Positions 25,485-33,486 of a stretch of 54,659 nucleotides of DNA are shown piece after piece. The stretch covers positions 1-54,659 of IMG/VR virus record IMGVR_UViG_3300033997_000276. One strand, written 5' to 3'. The stretch is from a virus. Within the stretch, counting starts at the first letter, position 1, and each line of letters begins with the position of its first letter. The notes beneath the pieces are model-generated. The model made no database searches. It was not told the origin of the DNA and saw only the letters and a list, made by a program, of their open reading frames with translations. The position numbers were made by a program, and so were the translations under genes.

Positions 25485-25953
25485 CAGTTACCTGTACTTT
25501 GCTACGGGCCGATGGAGTTAGCCCAAATTCTACGAGATAGGCCTTAAATCGCCTGTCGGCATCGGCCAGCATTTGCACTGCTGGGTTTGCCTTCATTAGC
25601 ATTTGCTCGACTTGAGTGGTTTCGCGGGTATCTTCGTCGAAGTTTTCGCCGATGATTTTGATGCTTTGGTAAGTTCGGCCGTTTTGTTTTATTTCGTCCC
25701 TCAGGTCGAGGATTTCTGAGTAGACGTCGCATAACCGCTCAAGCGCCATACCGTCGGCCAGTGTGAGCACGCCCATGTCTTTAAGCAGTTTTGTTAGCTT
25801 TTTCCATGCTGCTTTTGCTCTTGGGCTGAGATAAGCCGGCATTCGCGGGATCCCCGCTTCTAGCTTTGGCTCTTTTTTATTGAGCGGCCTTTTACCGGGG
25901 TTGCCTGTAACGAGCTTGAGCGCGGTTGGCGTGGTTTTTCGTCCTACTGCCAC
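25441..25953 (-). CDS. terS: Terminase small subunit, P27 family
   Basis: A 170-residue protein with the P27/Terminase_4 pattern: GRKTTPTALKLVTGNPGKRPLN, PAYLSPRAKAAWKKLTKLL, LTLADGMALERLCDVYSEI, then NPAVQMLADADRRFKAYLVEFG. It recognises the packaging site. Family members usually work with cos-type packaging; cos is not located here. Confidence 0.93.
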   Translation of the reverse strand: MAVGRKTTPTALKLVTGNPGKRPLNKKEPKLEAGIPRMPAYLSPRAKAAWKKLTKLLKDMGVLTLADGMALERLCDVYSEILDLRDEIKQNGRTYQSIKIIGENFDEDTRETTQVEQMLMKANPAVQMLADADRRFKAYLVEFGLTPSARSKVQVTDGDKKKDDIDEFFG

Positions 25954-25964
25954 GTTTTACCTCG

Positions 25965-26294
25965 CTATTTATTCCAATGGTGATTTGGGTCTGTTGGCTT
26001 GCCGCTTTCGTCTGCGCCAAGCTTTACCCCTCTGCTCTCCATTATTTTTTTGGTGCTATCGTGGCAAGGCTTGCACAGCGGTTGCCAGTTGTTGGTGTCC
26101 CAAAATAGGGTTGTGTCGCCTTTGTGTGGGATCTTGTGGTCCACTACTGTTGCGGCGGTGATAATGCCTTTTTGCTCGCAGAAGCAGCACAGCGGATTGC
26201 GCTTTAAGAAGGTTTCACGGGCTTTTTGCCAGCGTCCACCGTAACCACGCTCGGCGGTTTTGCGTTTGTCATCGCGCCAGCTTGGTTGGCTCAT
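25965..26294 (-). CDS. HNH endonuclease next to terminase
   Basis: A 109-residue HNH protein: CCFCEQKG, VVDHKIPHKGD (the HNH His/Asn region), WQPLCKPCHDSTKK (second zinc ligand pair). HNH proteins beside terminases take part in cos cleavage and packaging in HK97-like phages. The gene abuts the 26291-26653 gene by overlap. Confidence 0.92.
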   Translation of the reverse strand: MSQPSWRDDKRKTAERGYGGRWQKARETFLKRNPLCCFCEQKGIITAATVVDHKIPHKGDTTLFWDTNNWQPLCKPCHDSTKKIMESRGVKLGADESGKPTDPNHHWNK

Positions 26295-26653
26295 AGTTCA
26301 CCGGAGCCGTCCAGATAGAGTGAAGATCCATCTTGCTGTTCGTCTTCGGTAGCCATCATCTGATCGACAATATCCAGATTACTGTTAACCAGTTGGCTAA
26401 TTGCATTGGTTTGGGCGGTAATGGCAGCTGTTAGCGCTTGCATCGACTCAATTAAATCGTCTTGCTTACTTTGCTTGATAACTGGCGGCTTGGTTTTACC
26501 CTGAAATGTTGGGTATGCGGCGTTTATTGCAGTCACTTCAACCCAATCAGCAGGAACCAGTGGCACTAATTTTGTTTGACCATTGACAATATCAGACTCG
26601 ACAGCAGGCACAGAAACGATGGCGCCATTGAAGATAACTACGACTTTATTCAT
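26291..26653 (-). CDS. Hypothetical protein of the lysis-packaging junction
   Basis: A 120-residue protein. It starts as a short strand-rich domain (VVIFNGAIVSVPAVESD) and ends in an acidic, helical tail (LIESMQALTAAITAQTNAISQL). No family recognised. It overlaps the holin gene by 8 bp and the HNH gene by 4 bp, so it is co-transcribed. Confidence 0.6.
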   Translation of the reverse strand: MNKVVVIFNGAIVSVPAVESDIVNGQTKLVPLVPADWVEVTAINAAYPTFQGKTKPPVIKQSKQDDLIESMQALTAAITAQTNAISQLVNSNLDIVDQMMATEDEQQDGSSLYLDGSGEL

Positions 26654-26915
26654 TGCTATCGTCCATATTGATTACGTTTAGGTTGCCAGCTTTTATCGCA
26701 GCCATTCTGGCTTCGTGAAATTCGCGGTTTTGCCGTTTCTTTTCTCTTGAGAGGCGATATTGAACAACGAATAAAACGATTGTTGATGCGATACCGAGCA
26801 ATAACGCAATCTTATCTAGTGATAGAAAACCGCCAATTGCCGTAGAGATTGAAGCGATATAGCTCCCAGTTGTCGTTGCTTTATCCATAATTGGCGCCAA
26901 GGGTTTGATATTCAT
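26646..26915 (-). CDS. Holin, HP1-type (class II-like)
   Basis: An 89-residue protein. A first weakly hydrophobic region (SYIASISTAIGGFLS) is followed by a strong membrane span (IALLLGIASTIVLFVVQYRL) and a basic tail (SREKKRQNREFHEARMAAI). This matches small phage holins of the Phage_holin_2_3 type. It lies next to the spanin pair, before the packaging genes. Confidence 0.75.
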   Translation of the reverse strand: MNIKPLAPIMDKATTTGSYIASISTAIGGFLSLDKIALLLGIASTIVLFVVQYRLSREKKRQNREFHEARMAAIKAGNLNVINMDDSNE

Positions 26916-26928
26916 TGTTAGCCTCCGA

Positions 26929-27216
26929 TCACTCGGCAGACAGTTTCGACTTTTGCTCGTTAATCCAATTCTCTAGCGATAACCAATCGAGATCGCATAG
27001 AGAAATCACTTTCATCAACGAGTTGGTGTATTCAGAAAGATCTTGGTTTTTCTTGCTGGAATACGGCGGAACGATGCACTGACTGATCAGTTCCTTGGGA
27101 GGAAAAACATACTGAATCTTGGTTACGGTAACGGTTCGAACATCTGGCGGACTGCTCGAGCACGCTGTTAACAGCATCAGGGATATCAGTAGCGCCCCAA
27201 GTAAGCGTTTTTTCAT
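26929..27216 (-). CDS. Rz1: o-spanin (Rz1-like lipoprotein), nested in Rz
   Basis: A 95-residue lipoprotein. The signal peptide ends in a lipobox LTAC and a short mature part begins CSSSPPDVRTV. It starts inside the Rz gene in another frame and runs 103 bp past the Rz stop. It works with Rz to fuse the inner and outer membranes at lysis. Confidence 0.88.
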   Translation of the reverse strand: MKKRLLGALLISLMLLTACSSSPPDVRTVTVTKIQYVFPPKELISQCIVPPYSSKKNQDLSEYTNSLMKVISLCDLDWLSLENWINEQKSKLSAE

Positions 27217-27556
27217 CGCTGGACCTTTCGAATACCTGAGTTAACTCTTTGGTTGATTGCTCGAACTCGCGCTTAATCTCGTTTCGTGACCGTTCACGAT
27301 CGCTCAAGGCCTTTGCTAGCAATGCAAGATTGCCTAGCAAGGTTTGTTTGTCTTTTTCTGCCGATTCAAGTGATGAGGTGACAGATGATAAATTTTTTTG
27401 CAGCTCTGAACGGGAAAGCTCCGATTTATCCAAATTTGCATTTAATAGCGCTATTTGGCCCTTATTGATCACAAAAAATGCCGTGAATACGCCTATCAAA
27501 ACAATCAGCAAAACGATAAGTAACGCAATGATTTTACTTGATATTGTCGAGAGCAC
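27032..27556 (-). CDS. Rz: i-spanin (Rz-like)
   Basis: A 174-residue protein with one N-terminal membrane anchor (IIALLIVLLIVLIGVFTAF) followed by a periplasmic coiled coil (LNANLDKSELSRSELQKNL...) and a C-terminal domain with IPDAVNSVLE, a common Rz ending region. Overlaps Rz1 in a different frame. Confidence 0.85.
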   Translation of the reverse strand: MLSTISSKIIALLIVLLIVLIGVFTAFFVINKGQIALLNANLDKSELSRSELQKNLSSVTSSLESAEKDKQTLLGNLALLAKALSDRERSRNEIKREFEQSTKELTQVFERSSDEKTLTWGATDIPDAVNSVLEQSARCSNRYRNQDSVCFSSQGTDQSVHRSAVFQQEKPRSF

Positions 27557-27707
27557 TTTTATCGCCTAAATTTGCCAGAAAAAAAGGTCTCATTTCGCGG
27601 TTTTGCACGCGACTGTCCCCGAATGGTCAGTTAGGCAAAAGCCCTGAAGTTTTGACCCTCCCCACCACTTGCCACAAGTGATTGATATTAAAGGCATTTA
27701 TCACCAT
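27557..27707. other. Non-coding gap between lysozyme and Rz; possible cos region
   Basis: A 151-bp gap without a gene. It is GC-richer than the neighbours around GCGGTTTTGCACGCGAC and contains CGCG inverted arms. A cos site is often near this point in HK97-like phages, but nothing here proves it. Confidence 0.3.
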
Positions 27708-28220
27708 TCACTTGAGAGCATCGAGGCAGTCGCGGTGCCGCTGCTGCGCCCTGAGCCACACGCCATAGCAGCGCTTGTTGCCAGGCGTTGAGCAGTCATA
27801 GCCATCCACGGTGCGATACTTCGGCAGCAGCAATGCATCACATGATTGTTTGTACTCAGCTTTGAGCAAGTGATCTCGCATCGGCGAGGCTAACCAACGG
27901 CCAATGCCGTATTGATACGTCCAGTCGATGTACAAATCGTAAGATGCTTGGTTAAGCTCAACATTAGGTAAGCTAGCTCGAAAGCGTTGCTCATCTTTAT
28001 CGATATGAGCCTTTGCGGTTTTAAGTGCGTTAATTGGGGTAGTGGTTTCGCCTAGCTTTACTGGCCGTCCATCTGCGTGATAAGTGGACCCAAAACCTAA
28101 TGTAGGGCGATCACCTTTAACGGGGATCTCGGCAACTGGCGAGAATCCCTCAGATGAAACCAATGTGATCAGTGCGGCAGCTGATAAGCTCAGGCCTGTG
28201 ACTAATACCTTATTGCGCAT
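27708..28220 (-). CDS. Endolysin, lysozyme-like with N-terminal SAR anchor
   Basis: A 170-residue protein. I chose ATG 28220 (MRNKVLVTGLS) because GGGG lies upstream and the longer frame would start across a hairpin at 28238-28262. It has a weakly hydrophobic SAR-like N-terminus (VLVTGLSLSAAALITLV), then the catalytic region SSEGFSPVAEIPVKGDRPTLGFGST, with Glu and an Asp/Thr pair as in phage lysozymes (GH24-like), YDLYIDWTYQYGIG, and CxxxxxxCYGVWLR near the end. It cuts peptidoglycan after release from the membrane. Confidence 0.82.
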   Translation of the reverse strand: MRNKVLVTGLSLSAAALITLVSSEGFSPVAEIPVKGDRPTLGFGSTYHADGRPVKLGETTTPINALKTAKAHIDKDEQRFRASLPNVELNQASYDLYIDWTYQYGIGRWLASPMRDHLLKAEYKQSCDALLLPKYRTVDGYDCSTPGNKRCYGVWLRAQQRHRDCLDALK

Positions 28221-28237
28221 GACAAACCCCAAAACAA

Positions 28238-28262
28238 AAAGCCCCGGCGATGGCCGAGGCTT
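28238..28262 (-). terminator. GC-rich hairpin just upstream of the endolysin
   Basis: A ~10-bp stem (one T-G) with loop CATC is followed on the minus strand by TTTTTG. It lies 18 bp before the endolysin start; terminator or attenuator of lysis-gene entry. Confidence 0.6.
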
Positions 28263-28288
28263 GAACAAACTGAAAGGTATAGATAGCA

Positions 28289-28311
28289 AAAGCCACCTAT
28301 CTGGTGGCTTT
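28289..28311 (-). terminator. Intrinsic terminator before the lysis cassette
   Basis: A 9-bp perfect stem (28289-28297 / 28303-28311) with a 5-nt loop is followed on the minus strand by TTTTGC. Together with the next hairpin it separates the upstream genes from lysis genes, so late transcription needs antitermination. Confidence 0.7.
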
Positions 28312-28351
28312 AGATGCTATAACCCGCATTGTTATAGCAGGATAGTAAAAC

Positions 28352-28669
28352 TTAATGCTTGGGTAAATCATTTTGTTCTACTATTTTTTGTTTCACGCTA
28401 TCCCCATTTTTGACATCACTCTCAAATACTGCCCATGAGTTTCTCATGCTTGATAGGAGATTCTCTCGATTACTTACTTCCCCAGATGCCTCTTTTGCAT
28501 AAATAACAGCTTCTGTTAATTTACCTGCGGTATACCCATTTAAATCGCCAATAATATTTGCAACCATAGAATCTAGCTTTTGCGCATAAGGCTTTGCGTT
28601 CTTCTTGGTGCTTGCGTTGGCCACATCATCAATAAGTTCCCTGAGCTTTCTTAGTTGTTCATTATCCAT
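28352..28669 (-). CDS. Hypothetical helical protein
   Basis: A 105-residue protein, mostly helical and charged. Pattern: LRKLRELIDDVANAS, then LDSMVANIIGDLNGYTAGKLTEAV. No family recognised. Lies before two terminator hairpins that precede the lysis genes. Confidence 0.6.
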   Translation of the reverse strand: MDNEQLRKLRELIDDVANASTKKNAKPYAQKLDSMVANIIGDLNGYTAGKLTEAVIYAKEASGEVSNRENLLSSMRNSWAVFESDVKNGDSVKQKIVEQNDLPKH

Positions 28670-28714
28670 AATTTAACCTTATTTAATTACTTATCACTTA
28701 ACTGATTTAATTGC

Positions 28715-29041
28715 TCACGATACTAAACTCATACCGCGTTCAATGTCTATTCCAGTTGGAACAAAGACGATCTTAAGCCCTATCTTCTTGGCGTAGTAAT
28801 ACTCGGCGGTGGCGCCGGCAGACCTGCGCCAACCGGGCAACATCACTATCTCATTGCAGGCACGGATCATGGCGTAACAGATATCCATATACTGTGGTTC
28901 GGTTAGGCCGAACGGCAGGCAAGCAGAGTGAAGCACTACTCTGCCAGTTCCCTCCAGCTGCTCGGCCGCTTTAAAGAACGCCAGCTTATTGGCTTCGACA
29001 TTGCCGCTTATTGGGCCAGCGATGTAGGTGGTTATCATCAA
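28715..29041 (-). CDS. DUF4406-type nucleoside deoxyribosyltransferase-like protein
   Basis: A 108-residue protein with IAGPISGN (nucleotide-binding start), LPFGLTEPQYMDICYAMIRACNEIVMLPGWRRSAGATAEYYYAK, the typical DUF4406 order, and FVPTGI. Related enzymes cleave or transfer nucleobases, but activity here is unproven. Overlaps the upstream zinc-ribbon gene by 4 bp. Confidence 0.8.
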   Translation of the reverse strand: MMITTYIAGPISGNVEANKLAFFKAAEQLEGTGRVVLHSACLPFGLTEPQYMDICYAMIRACNEIVMLPGWRRSAGATAEYYYAKKIGLKIVFVPTGIDIERGMSLVS

Positions 29042-29289
29042 TCATCACCAGGTGGGGATTGATTAGCTGTGGCGCTATCTAACGTATGTTCACGCCAAGC
29101 ATATTTACAGCACCGGCATGTTTTTAATAGATGCTCTTTTTTACAGATTATTTGATAGTCAAATGTCCTTGCCACATAGCGAATAAACTCACTCATCTTT
29201 CCTTGTTCTTTGCATGTACCTAAATTGGTACCATCTTCTACAAACTGAAATTCTATCGAACTGGATCCGCACTTCACGCATTTACACAT
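29038..29289 (-). CDS. Small zinc-ribbon protein
   Basis: An 83-residue protein with CKCVKCGSS and CRCCKYAWRE cysteine pairs, the signature of a zinc ribbon. It overlaps both neighbouring small genes. Function unknown, perhaps nucleic-acid binding. Confidence 0.65.
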   Translation of the reverse strand: MCKCVKCGSSSIEFQFVEDGTNLGTCKEQGKMSEFIRYVARTFDYQIICKKEHLLKTCRCCKYAWREHTLDSATANQSPPGDD

Positions 29290-29464
29290 GAGTCACTACC
29301 TCTTGAATGTGGAAAACACCGTCAAGAAAAAAACCCTTTACTGTACCTGTGACATCATTACCTTCGCACTCATCGTAAACAAACTCCTTTGCCGCAGCAG
29401 GGATAAAATTAGAAGGGTATTGACTGACTGCTTTTTTTATAATGTCTCCATCTAGCCATTGCAT
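29282..29464 (-). CDS. Small hypothetical protein
   Basis: A 60-residue acidic protein, ending in FFLDGVFHIQEVVTHV, which overlaps the next gene by 8 bp. No family recognised. Confidence 0.55.
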   Translation of the reverse strand: MQWLDGDIIKKAVSQYPSNFIPAAAKEFVYDECEGNDVTGTVKGFFLDGVFHIQEVVTHV

Positions 29465-29485
29465 AGATACCTCACTTGATCACGG

Positions 29486-29731
29486 TTAACTTTTTGCCTG
29501 ACTCGATTGCTTTTTTGGAACAAAGCAGGTTCCATCTTTAATCTTATAAGTGACGTGCATTGTGCTAATTACAGTCATTAGTTTTGGAAGGCATCCACCA
29601 ATAACATTGGCTCCTTGGTTTAACTTAAAGTTATGGCAGGATCCGCACTGACGAGACTCAACAGCAAAAATCACTTCGCCACAATCGACGCATTTATGAT
29701 CTTTTGTAATTAGGTGGGTACAATTGTTCAT
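29486..29731 (-). CDS. Small zinc-binding protein
   Basis: An 81-residue protein with C-x2-C (KCVDCG), C-x2-C (QCGSCHNF) and a further Cys, matching two small zinc knuckles. Its start overlaps the stop of the upstream gene. Function unknown. Confidence 0.6.
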   Translation of the reverse strand: MNNCTHLITKDHKCVDCGEVIFAVESRQCGSCHNFKLNQGANVIGGCLPKLMTVISTMHVTYKIKDGTCFVPKKQSSQAKS

Positions 29732-29931
29732 TACTCTTTCCCCGCCTGCTCAATTGCATCGCGCACTGCCTCAGGCCATTCGCCAACTAACAGCTCGGTG
29801 CCGTCATCAAAGTGAATCTTGGTACCATTGAAGCCATTACTGCTATGCATACTAAAATGCTTGATTCTATCCAGAACAACAAAGCTGTTTTCACCGTGAT
29901 AGAAAGGTTTAAAATATGCTACTTTACTCAT
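29731..29931 (-). CDS. Small hypothetical protein
   Basis: A 66-residue protein. I take ATG 29931 (MSKVAYFKP), with GAGGAAG 8 nt upstream, over a longer frame. Contains IHFDDGTELLVGEWPEAVRDAI, a short strand-helix unit. No family assigned. Confidence 0.6.
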   Translation of the reverse strand: MSKVAYFKPFYHGENSFVVLDRIKHFSMHSSNGFNGTKIHFDDGTELLVGEWPEAVRDAIEQAGKE

Positions 29932-29991
29932 TAAATATCTTCCTCTTTTGAAGATGCATAAATCGCCTTGTAAGCCATAACCCACAAGGAT

Positions 29992-31227
29992 TTAAGCTGT
30001 TTTGCTAATATTTTCTATCTTGAAACTGTCTTGATTTAATCGTGCTGAAAATGGATGGTGTATCGATAGCAAATGCTTATGCCATCGCTCAATAGCCTCG
30101 CGCTTTTGATCAGCCAAATAGGTGTGAATATAGGCTTGGTCTAGCTTGGTCATAGAGTGGTTTAGCATCTGCTCGGCCACCATGTAATCGATACCCAAAT
30201 CAGCCCAACATGATCGAGCTAACTTGCGTAAATCGTGGGCCGTCCATTCACCACCACTTACCTGTTTAACCAAGCTATTAGCGCCACGTTCATCTAATCC
30301 AGTGTTACGGCATGGGTGCGGAAATAGGTACCCGCCGCGATAACCTGCAGCGGCTTGCATTAACTTATGCCAGCGCAATACATCGGCCATCAGTCCAGAG
30401 ATAGGGATAGTCAGTTGAGCATGGGTTTTGGTGATATTGGCTGGGATCACTAACTTAGCATTGGGTTCGTCGTAATAGCTCCACTTAAGCAAGCGGGTTT
30501 CCCCAATGCGGGTACCGTAGGCCAACATAATAAACACCAGCAACGCAGCACTATCACTGGCGGTATCAAGATCACTGAGCAGCTTAGGCAAATCCGTTGC
30601 CTGTAATTGAGGTGGTTTGGTAGCTATGGGTGTAGCGATAAAATCCGTAAAACTTAACAATGCCAACGGATCATCACTAATCAACTTAAGCACATTCGCT
30701 TGCTTAAATGCTTTGCGTAGCACTGCGTAATACTGGCGAACACTGCCGATTGAATAACGCGCCTGCAGCGGCCAAATTAACAGCTCATCGACTTTATGAT
30801 GATTGAGCTCACTCAGCATCACCTCACCTAGCACCGGCAATAAATGCTTAACAATGGTGCATTTGATATTGCGACGCCTTTTAATCGATAAGCTGGTGTC
30901 GGATTGTGACCGGGTTAAATACCAATTCAGCAAGCCACCACAACTTAACCAGGTATTCACCTTCGCGCTTTGATCTTGCCGATGCTGAATGCTAAACGTA
31001 GGTAAATCATCGATAATCGCCTTAGCACTCACCAGCGGCCAGTTAGCCACCTTTGACCAATTTGCCTTGCCTTCTTTATTGGTGACTAAATACCAACTGC
31101 CACGACTGCGCGAACTGCCAAGGCGCAACCGTAGCGGATAGCGTGGGTCCCTAATTTCGGTAATCGAGTGATCGGCCACAGCCCGTTTAATGGCGGCATC
31201 ACTTAAGGCAATACAGGCTATGGCCAT
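29992..31227 (-). CDS. Second tyrosine recombinase, unusual position in the late arm
   Basis: A 411-residue protein. I take ATG 31227, coupled to the upstream TGA (TGATG). The C-terminal catalytic domain has GTRIGETRLLKW (Arg), HDLRKLARS (His-x-x-Arg), a LNHSM region and Tyr in DQAYIHTY, so the family residues are present. The N-terminal ~100 residues look like a small arm-binding domain. It is not near attP and not near the integrase at 50945. A late-operon role (resolution, regulation, a second site) is open. Confidence 0.8.
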   Translation of the reverse strand: MAIACIALSDAAIKRAVADHSITEIRDPRYPLRLRLGSSRSRGSWYLVTNKEGKANWSKVANWPLVSAKAIIDDLPTFSIQHRQDQSAKVNTWLSCGGLLNWYLTRSQSDTSLSIKRRRNIKCTIVKHLLPVLGEVMLSELNHHKVDELLIWPLQARYSIGSVRQYYAVLRKAFKQANVLKLISDDPLALLSFTDFIATPIATKPPQLQATDLPKLLSDLDTASDSAALLVFIMLAYGTRIGETRLLKWSYYDEPNAKLVIPANITKTHAQLTIPISGLMADVLRWHKLMQAAAGYRGGYLFPHPCRNTGLDERGANSLVKQVSGGEWTAHDLRKLARSCWADLGIDYMVAEQMLNHSMTKLDQAYIHTYLADQKREAIERWHKHLLSIHHPFSARLNQDSFKIENISKTA

Positions 31228-31826
31228 CAGTCGCACCTCAGGTTAGTGCGGCAGTCGGCGTAAAAATACTCAACCGAGAGCGCCTCTTTATCAGCTGCTG
31301 ATAACCCCACTTTAAACAGCGCTGAGGTCAATTTTTCAATCAACTCAAACTCAGCCAATATCAAAGATTGCTGCAACTTAATCAGCTCGCTATTAGCCGC
31401 TAAATCCACACCAGAACCGCCGCATTTATCGCACGGGTACAGCTCGAACATCGGCTTAACTTTGCCAACACCACGGCAGGCAGTGCACTTAGGCAACGCA
31501 TTAATCTGCTGATGAATGGCGTTTTTAGCGTTAACTAGCGTCTTGTATTCAGGCGTAGATAACACCAGCTTTTTACAGTGCAAATCAAACCGCTCATTAA
31601 TAGATGACTGCGTTGCTAACACCGACATTAAACGCTTATTTATCCGCTCTAATGGCTCAATCCGGTGATAATCCTCATTACCAATCGGCAAGTGGTCATC
31701 GAGTTCATTGCAGATCACCCTTACCGCCGCTTCAACACCACAGGCCAGATCAACTGAGCCCATAGACTCGAGTTGCTCTGCCTCCGCTTTAAGCCGTTTA
31801 ACTAAATCGCTTACCGTTTCAATCAT
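31227..31826 (-). CDS. Zinc-finger protein beside the Q-like gene
   Basis: A 199-residue protein starting at ATG 31826, coupled by TGATG to the Q-like stop. It carries a DnaJ-like zinc module (CTACRGVGK, then CDKCGGSG) between helical regions. This module also occurs in some phage antiterminators. It might be a partner or paralogue of the Q-like protein, but I am unsure. Confidence 0.55.
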   Translation of the reverse strand: MIETVSDLVKRLKAEAEQLESMGSVDLACGVEAAVRVICNELDDHLPIGNEDYHRIEPLERINKRLMSVLATQSSINERFDLHCKKLVLSTPEYKTLVNAKNAIHQQINALPKCTACRGVGKVKPMFELYPCDKCGGSGVDLAANSELIKLQQSLILAEFELIEKLTSALFKVGLSAADKEALSVEYFYADCRTNLRCD

Positions 31827-32392
31827 CAACCCGCTAGCCCCATTTCTTCGCCAACCATCCGCAGTACTTTTTTAGCAAAGCGAGCTGCATCATGTTCGTG
31901 CTGATGCAGTGCATCTACGCCACTCATATACTTGTCGTAAAAATGCTGGCTAAATTGCTCTGTCGTGATCTTGGCGCCACTCAAATCACAAAACGATTTA
32001 GTCAACTGCTCAACCGTATTCAACATTTTCCCGGTACCGCTACAGAGTTTGCACTCACCATTGCGGTGATAGTTGAGTTTTGTTCCCTTACACTTAGGGC
32101 AAACGCGGGTACCGCAAACTTCATTCACTGCCAGCCTTGCTAATACTGCGGATACCAATGGTCTGAAATTCTCCTCATATTTCCATGTCAGCGCCTTAAC
32201 CAGTGCATCCTCGGCATCTACATCGCCGCAAATGGTCGCCTCTAACACCTTCACCCCAACGGGGTACTTACCCTGTACCTGCGCAATAACACCCATAGCA
32301 TCCTCCCGACTAAAAACCCCTTTCCCCGCCGCCGCACCAATCGATAACCCGCGTGGAGATAGCAGCTCAAACAAGCGCTCAATTGAAATCAT
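31826..32392 (-). CDS. Antiterminator Q-like protein
   Basis: A 188-residue protein. The C-terminal half has CPKCKGTKLNYHRNGECKLC plus GTG, a four-Cys zinc finger as in the phage 82/21-type Q family (PF06530), with helical flanks on both sides. It sits at the end of the early minus operon just before the late genes, the usual Q position, and precedes several internal terminators that late transcription must cross. Confidence 0.72.
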   Translation of the reverse strand: MISIERLFELLSPRGLSIGAAAGKGVFSREDAMGVIAQVQGKYPVGVKVLEATICGDVDAEDALVKALTWKYEENFRPLVSAVLARLAVNEVCGTRVCPKCKGTKLNYHRNGECKLCSGTGKMLNTVEQLTKSFCDLSGAKITTEQFSQHFYDKYMSGVDALHQHEHDAARFAKKVLRMVGEEMGLAG

Positions 32393-32977
32393 TTATCTGC
32401 CATCTCCTTGGTGGTTAGCTGCAGCACGGGCAGCGGAATGAATAATGCTCAGTGCCATGCTTGATACACGGCTTTCGGCCGACTCAAGCGGATCTTGGCG
32501 CGATACAGTGCTCATTGGTTTACGCTCTGGATGCTTGCGCAGTAATCCACGGGCACTTAGCGCATCGCCTAAGGTTTGGTTGCCAACTTTAGCTTGGCGT
32601 GAGGCCGCAAAAATGGTGGCGCCAGCTACATACAAGGCGATCGCTTGCTCCAAGTTGGCGGCGCTCTTTTCGGCCGTATTACGCAGTAAATCGCGCTCTC
32701 TTAATACTTTGGCTAGTGCCGTCTTGCATACGCCTGTGTTAGCTGCAGCGTTAAAAACAGATAAGTTTTCATCAACATAAAGCTTGATGGCCTTTTCAAA
32801 TTTCTCGCTGAGCTTTTTAGGCTCCTTGCGCAATAACCCGCGGTCCTTTAACTCTTTTGTGAGTTTTTTACGGCACACAGGCGCAGCAGCAGAACTATCT
32901 AAAAGCGTCATCTTTTGGTTTACATACAACTCAACACCACGCGCTAAACGCTCAGCTAATGGGGCTTTTAACGGCAT
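32393..32977 (-). CDS. Protein with three tandem helix-turn-helix-like repeats
   Basis: A 194-residue protein made of three ~45-50 residue repeats. Each begins E-x-A-I-x-LYV (ARGVELYVNQ, EKAIKLYVDE, EQAIALYVAG) and ends L-x-x-RGLLRK (KDRGLLRK, RERDLLRN, SARGLLRK). The pattern resembles resolvase-type HTH units. A basic, Ala-rich C-terminus follows. It may bind repeated DNA near the replication genes. RBS AGGGGGA precedes ATG 32977. Confidence 0.65.
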   Translation of the reverse strand: MPLKAPLAERLARGVELYVNQKMTLLDSSAAAPVCRKKLTKELKDRGLLRKEPKKLSEKFEKAIKLYVDENLSVFNAAANTGVCKTALAKVLRERDLLRNTAEKSAANLEQAIALYVAGATIFAASRQAKVGNQTLGDALSARGLLRKHPERKPMSTVSRQDPLESAESRVSSMALSIIHSAARAAANHQGDGR

Positions 32978-33486
32978 AAATCCCCCTTGCCAAATAAGGC
33001 GATTAACGCAGCATCGCGGGTATCGGCATTGCTGCGGCCAGTCCAGCCGGTGATTTTGTTAAAATACACACTGCTATCCTTAGCCTTTTTCACTGGGCCA
33101 CGCAGCGGTTTAACCAAAGTCACGGTAATCCCTTTGTCCTCGAGTACTTCTTTAATTAATCTTGCCGTGGCTTTCACTTTTCCCAAGTCCTCGGCCTTGC
33201 TCATATTGATCTTAAATTCACTACCGCCTTGGCTTGGGGCATGGCCAACGTAAGCCAGCAATGGATTTTGGCCTTTGGCAGTCCGCTTTAACTTGCTAGC
33301 GAATACTGGATTTTTGTTATCCACATCCTCAAGCAGCACAACGCAAGGCGAACTCGCAGCACTGCAAACAACAAACTCAATCAACTCACTAAAACCCATG
33401 CTCTTAAGCAGCTGTATCTTGCCGTCCACCACAGTGGCCACGCCGCTTTTAGTGAGATCAGGATCAATACCAATAATTAGCTTCAT
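32968..33486 (-). CDS. RuvC-like Holliday-junction resolvase
   Basis: A 172-residue RNase H-fold protein. Motifs: LIIGIDPDLTKSG (first Asp), VVLLEDV (Glu), RSNADTRDAALIALFG (last Asp pair), matching RuvC-type resolvases. It probably resolves branched phage DNA before packaging. It overlaps the methyltransferase gene by 4 bp. Confidence 0.85.
   Translation of the reverse strand: MKLIIGIDPDLTKSGVATVVDGKIQLLKSMGFSELIEFVVCSAASSPCVVLLEDVDNKNPVFASKLKRTAKGQNPLLAYVGHAPSQGGSEFKINMSKAEDLGKVKATARLIKEVLEDKGITVTLVKPLRGPVKKAKDSSVYFNKITGWTGRSNADTRDAALIALFGKGDLCR

Noticed and set aside
27557-27707. cos site asserted in the lysis gap
   Set aside because: Only position supports it; no known cos core recognised, so listed as possible only.
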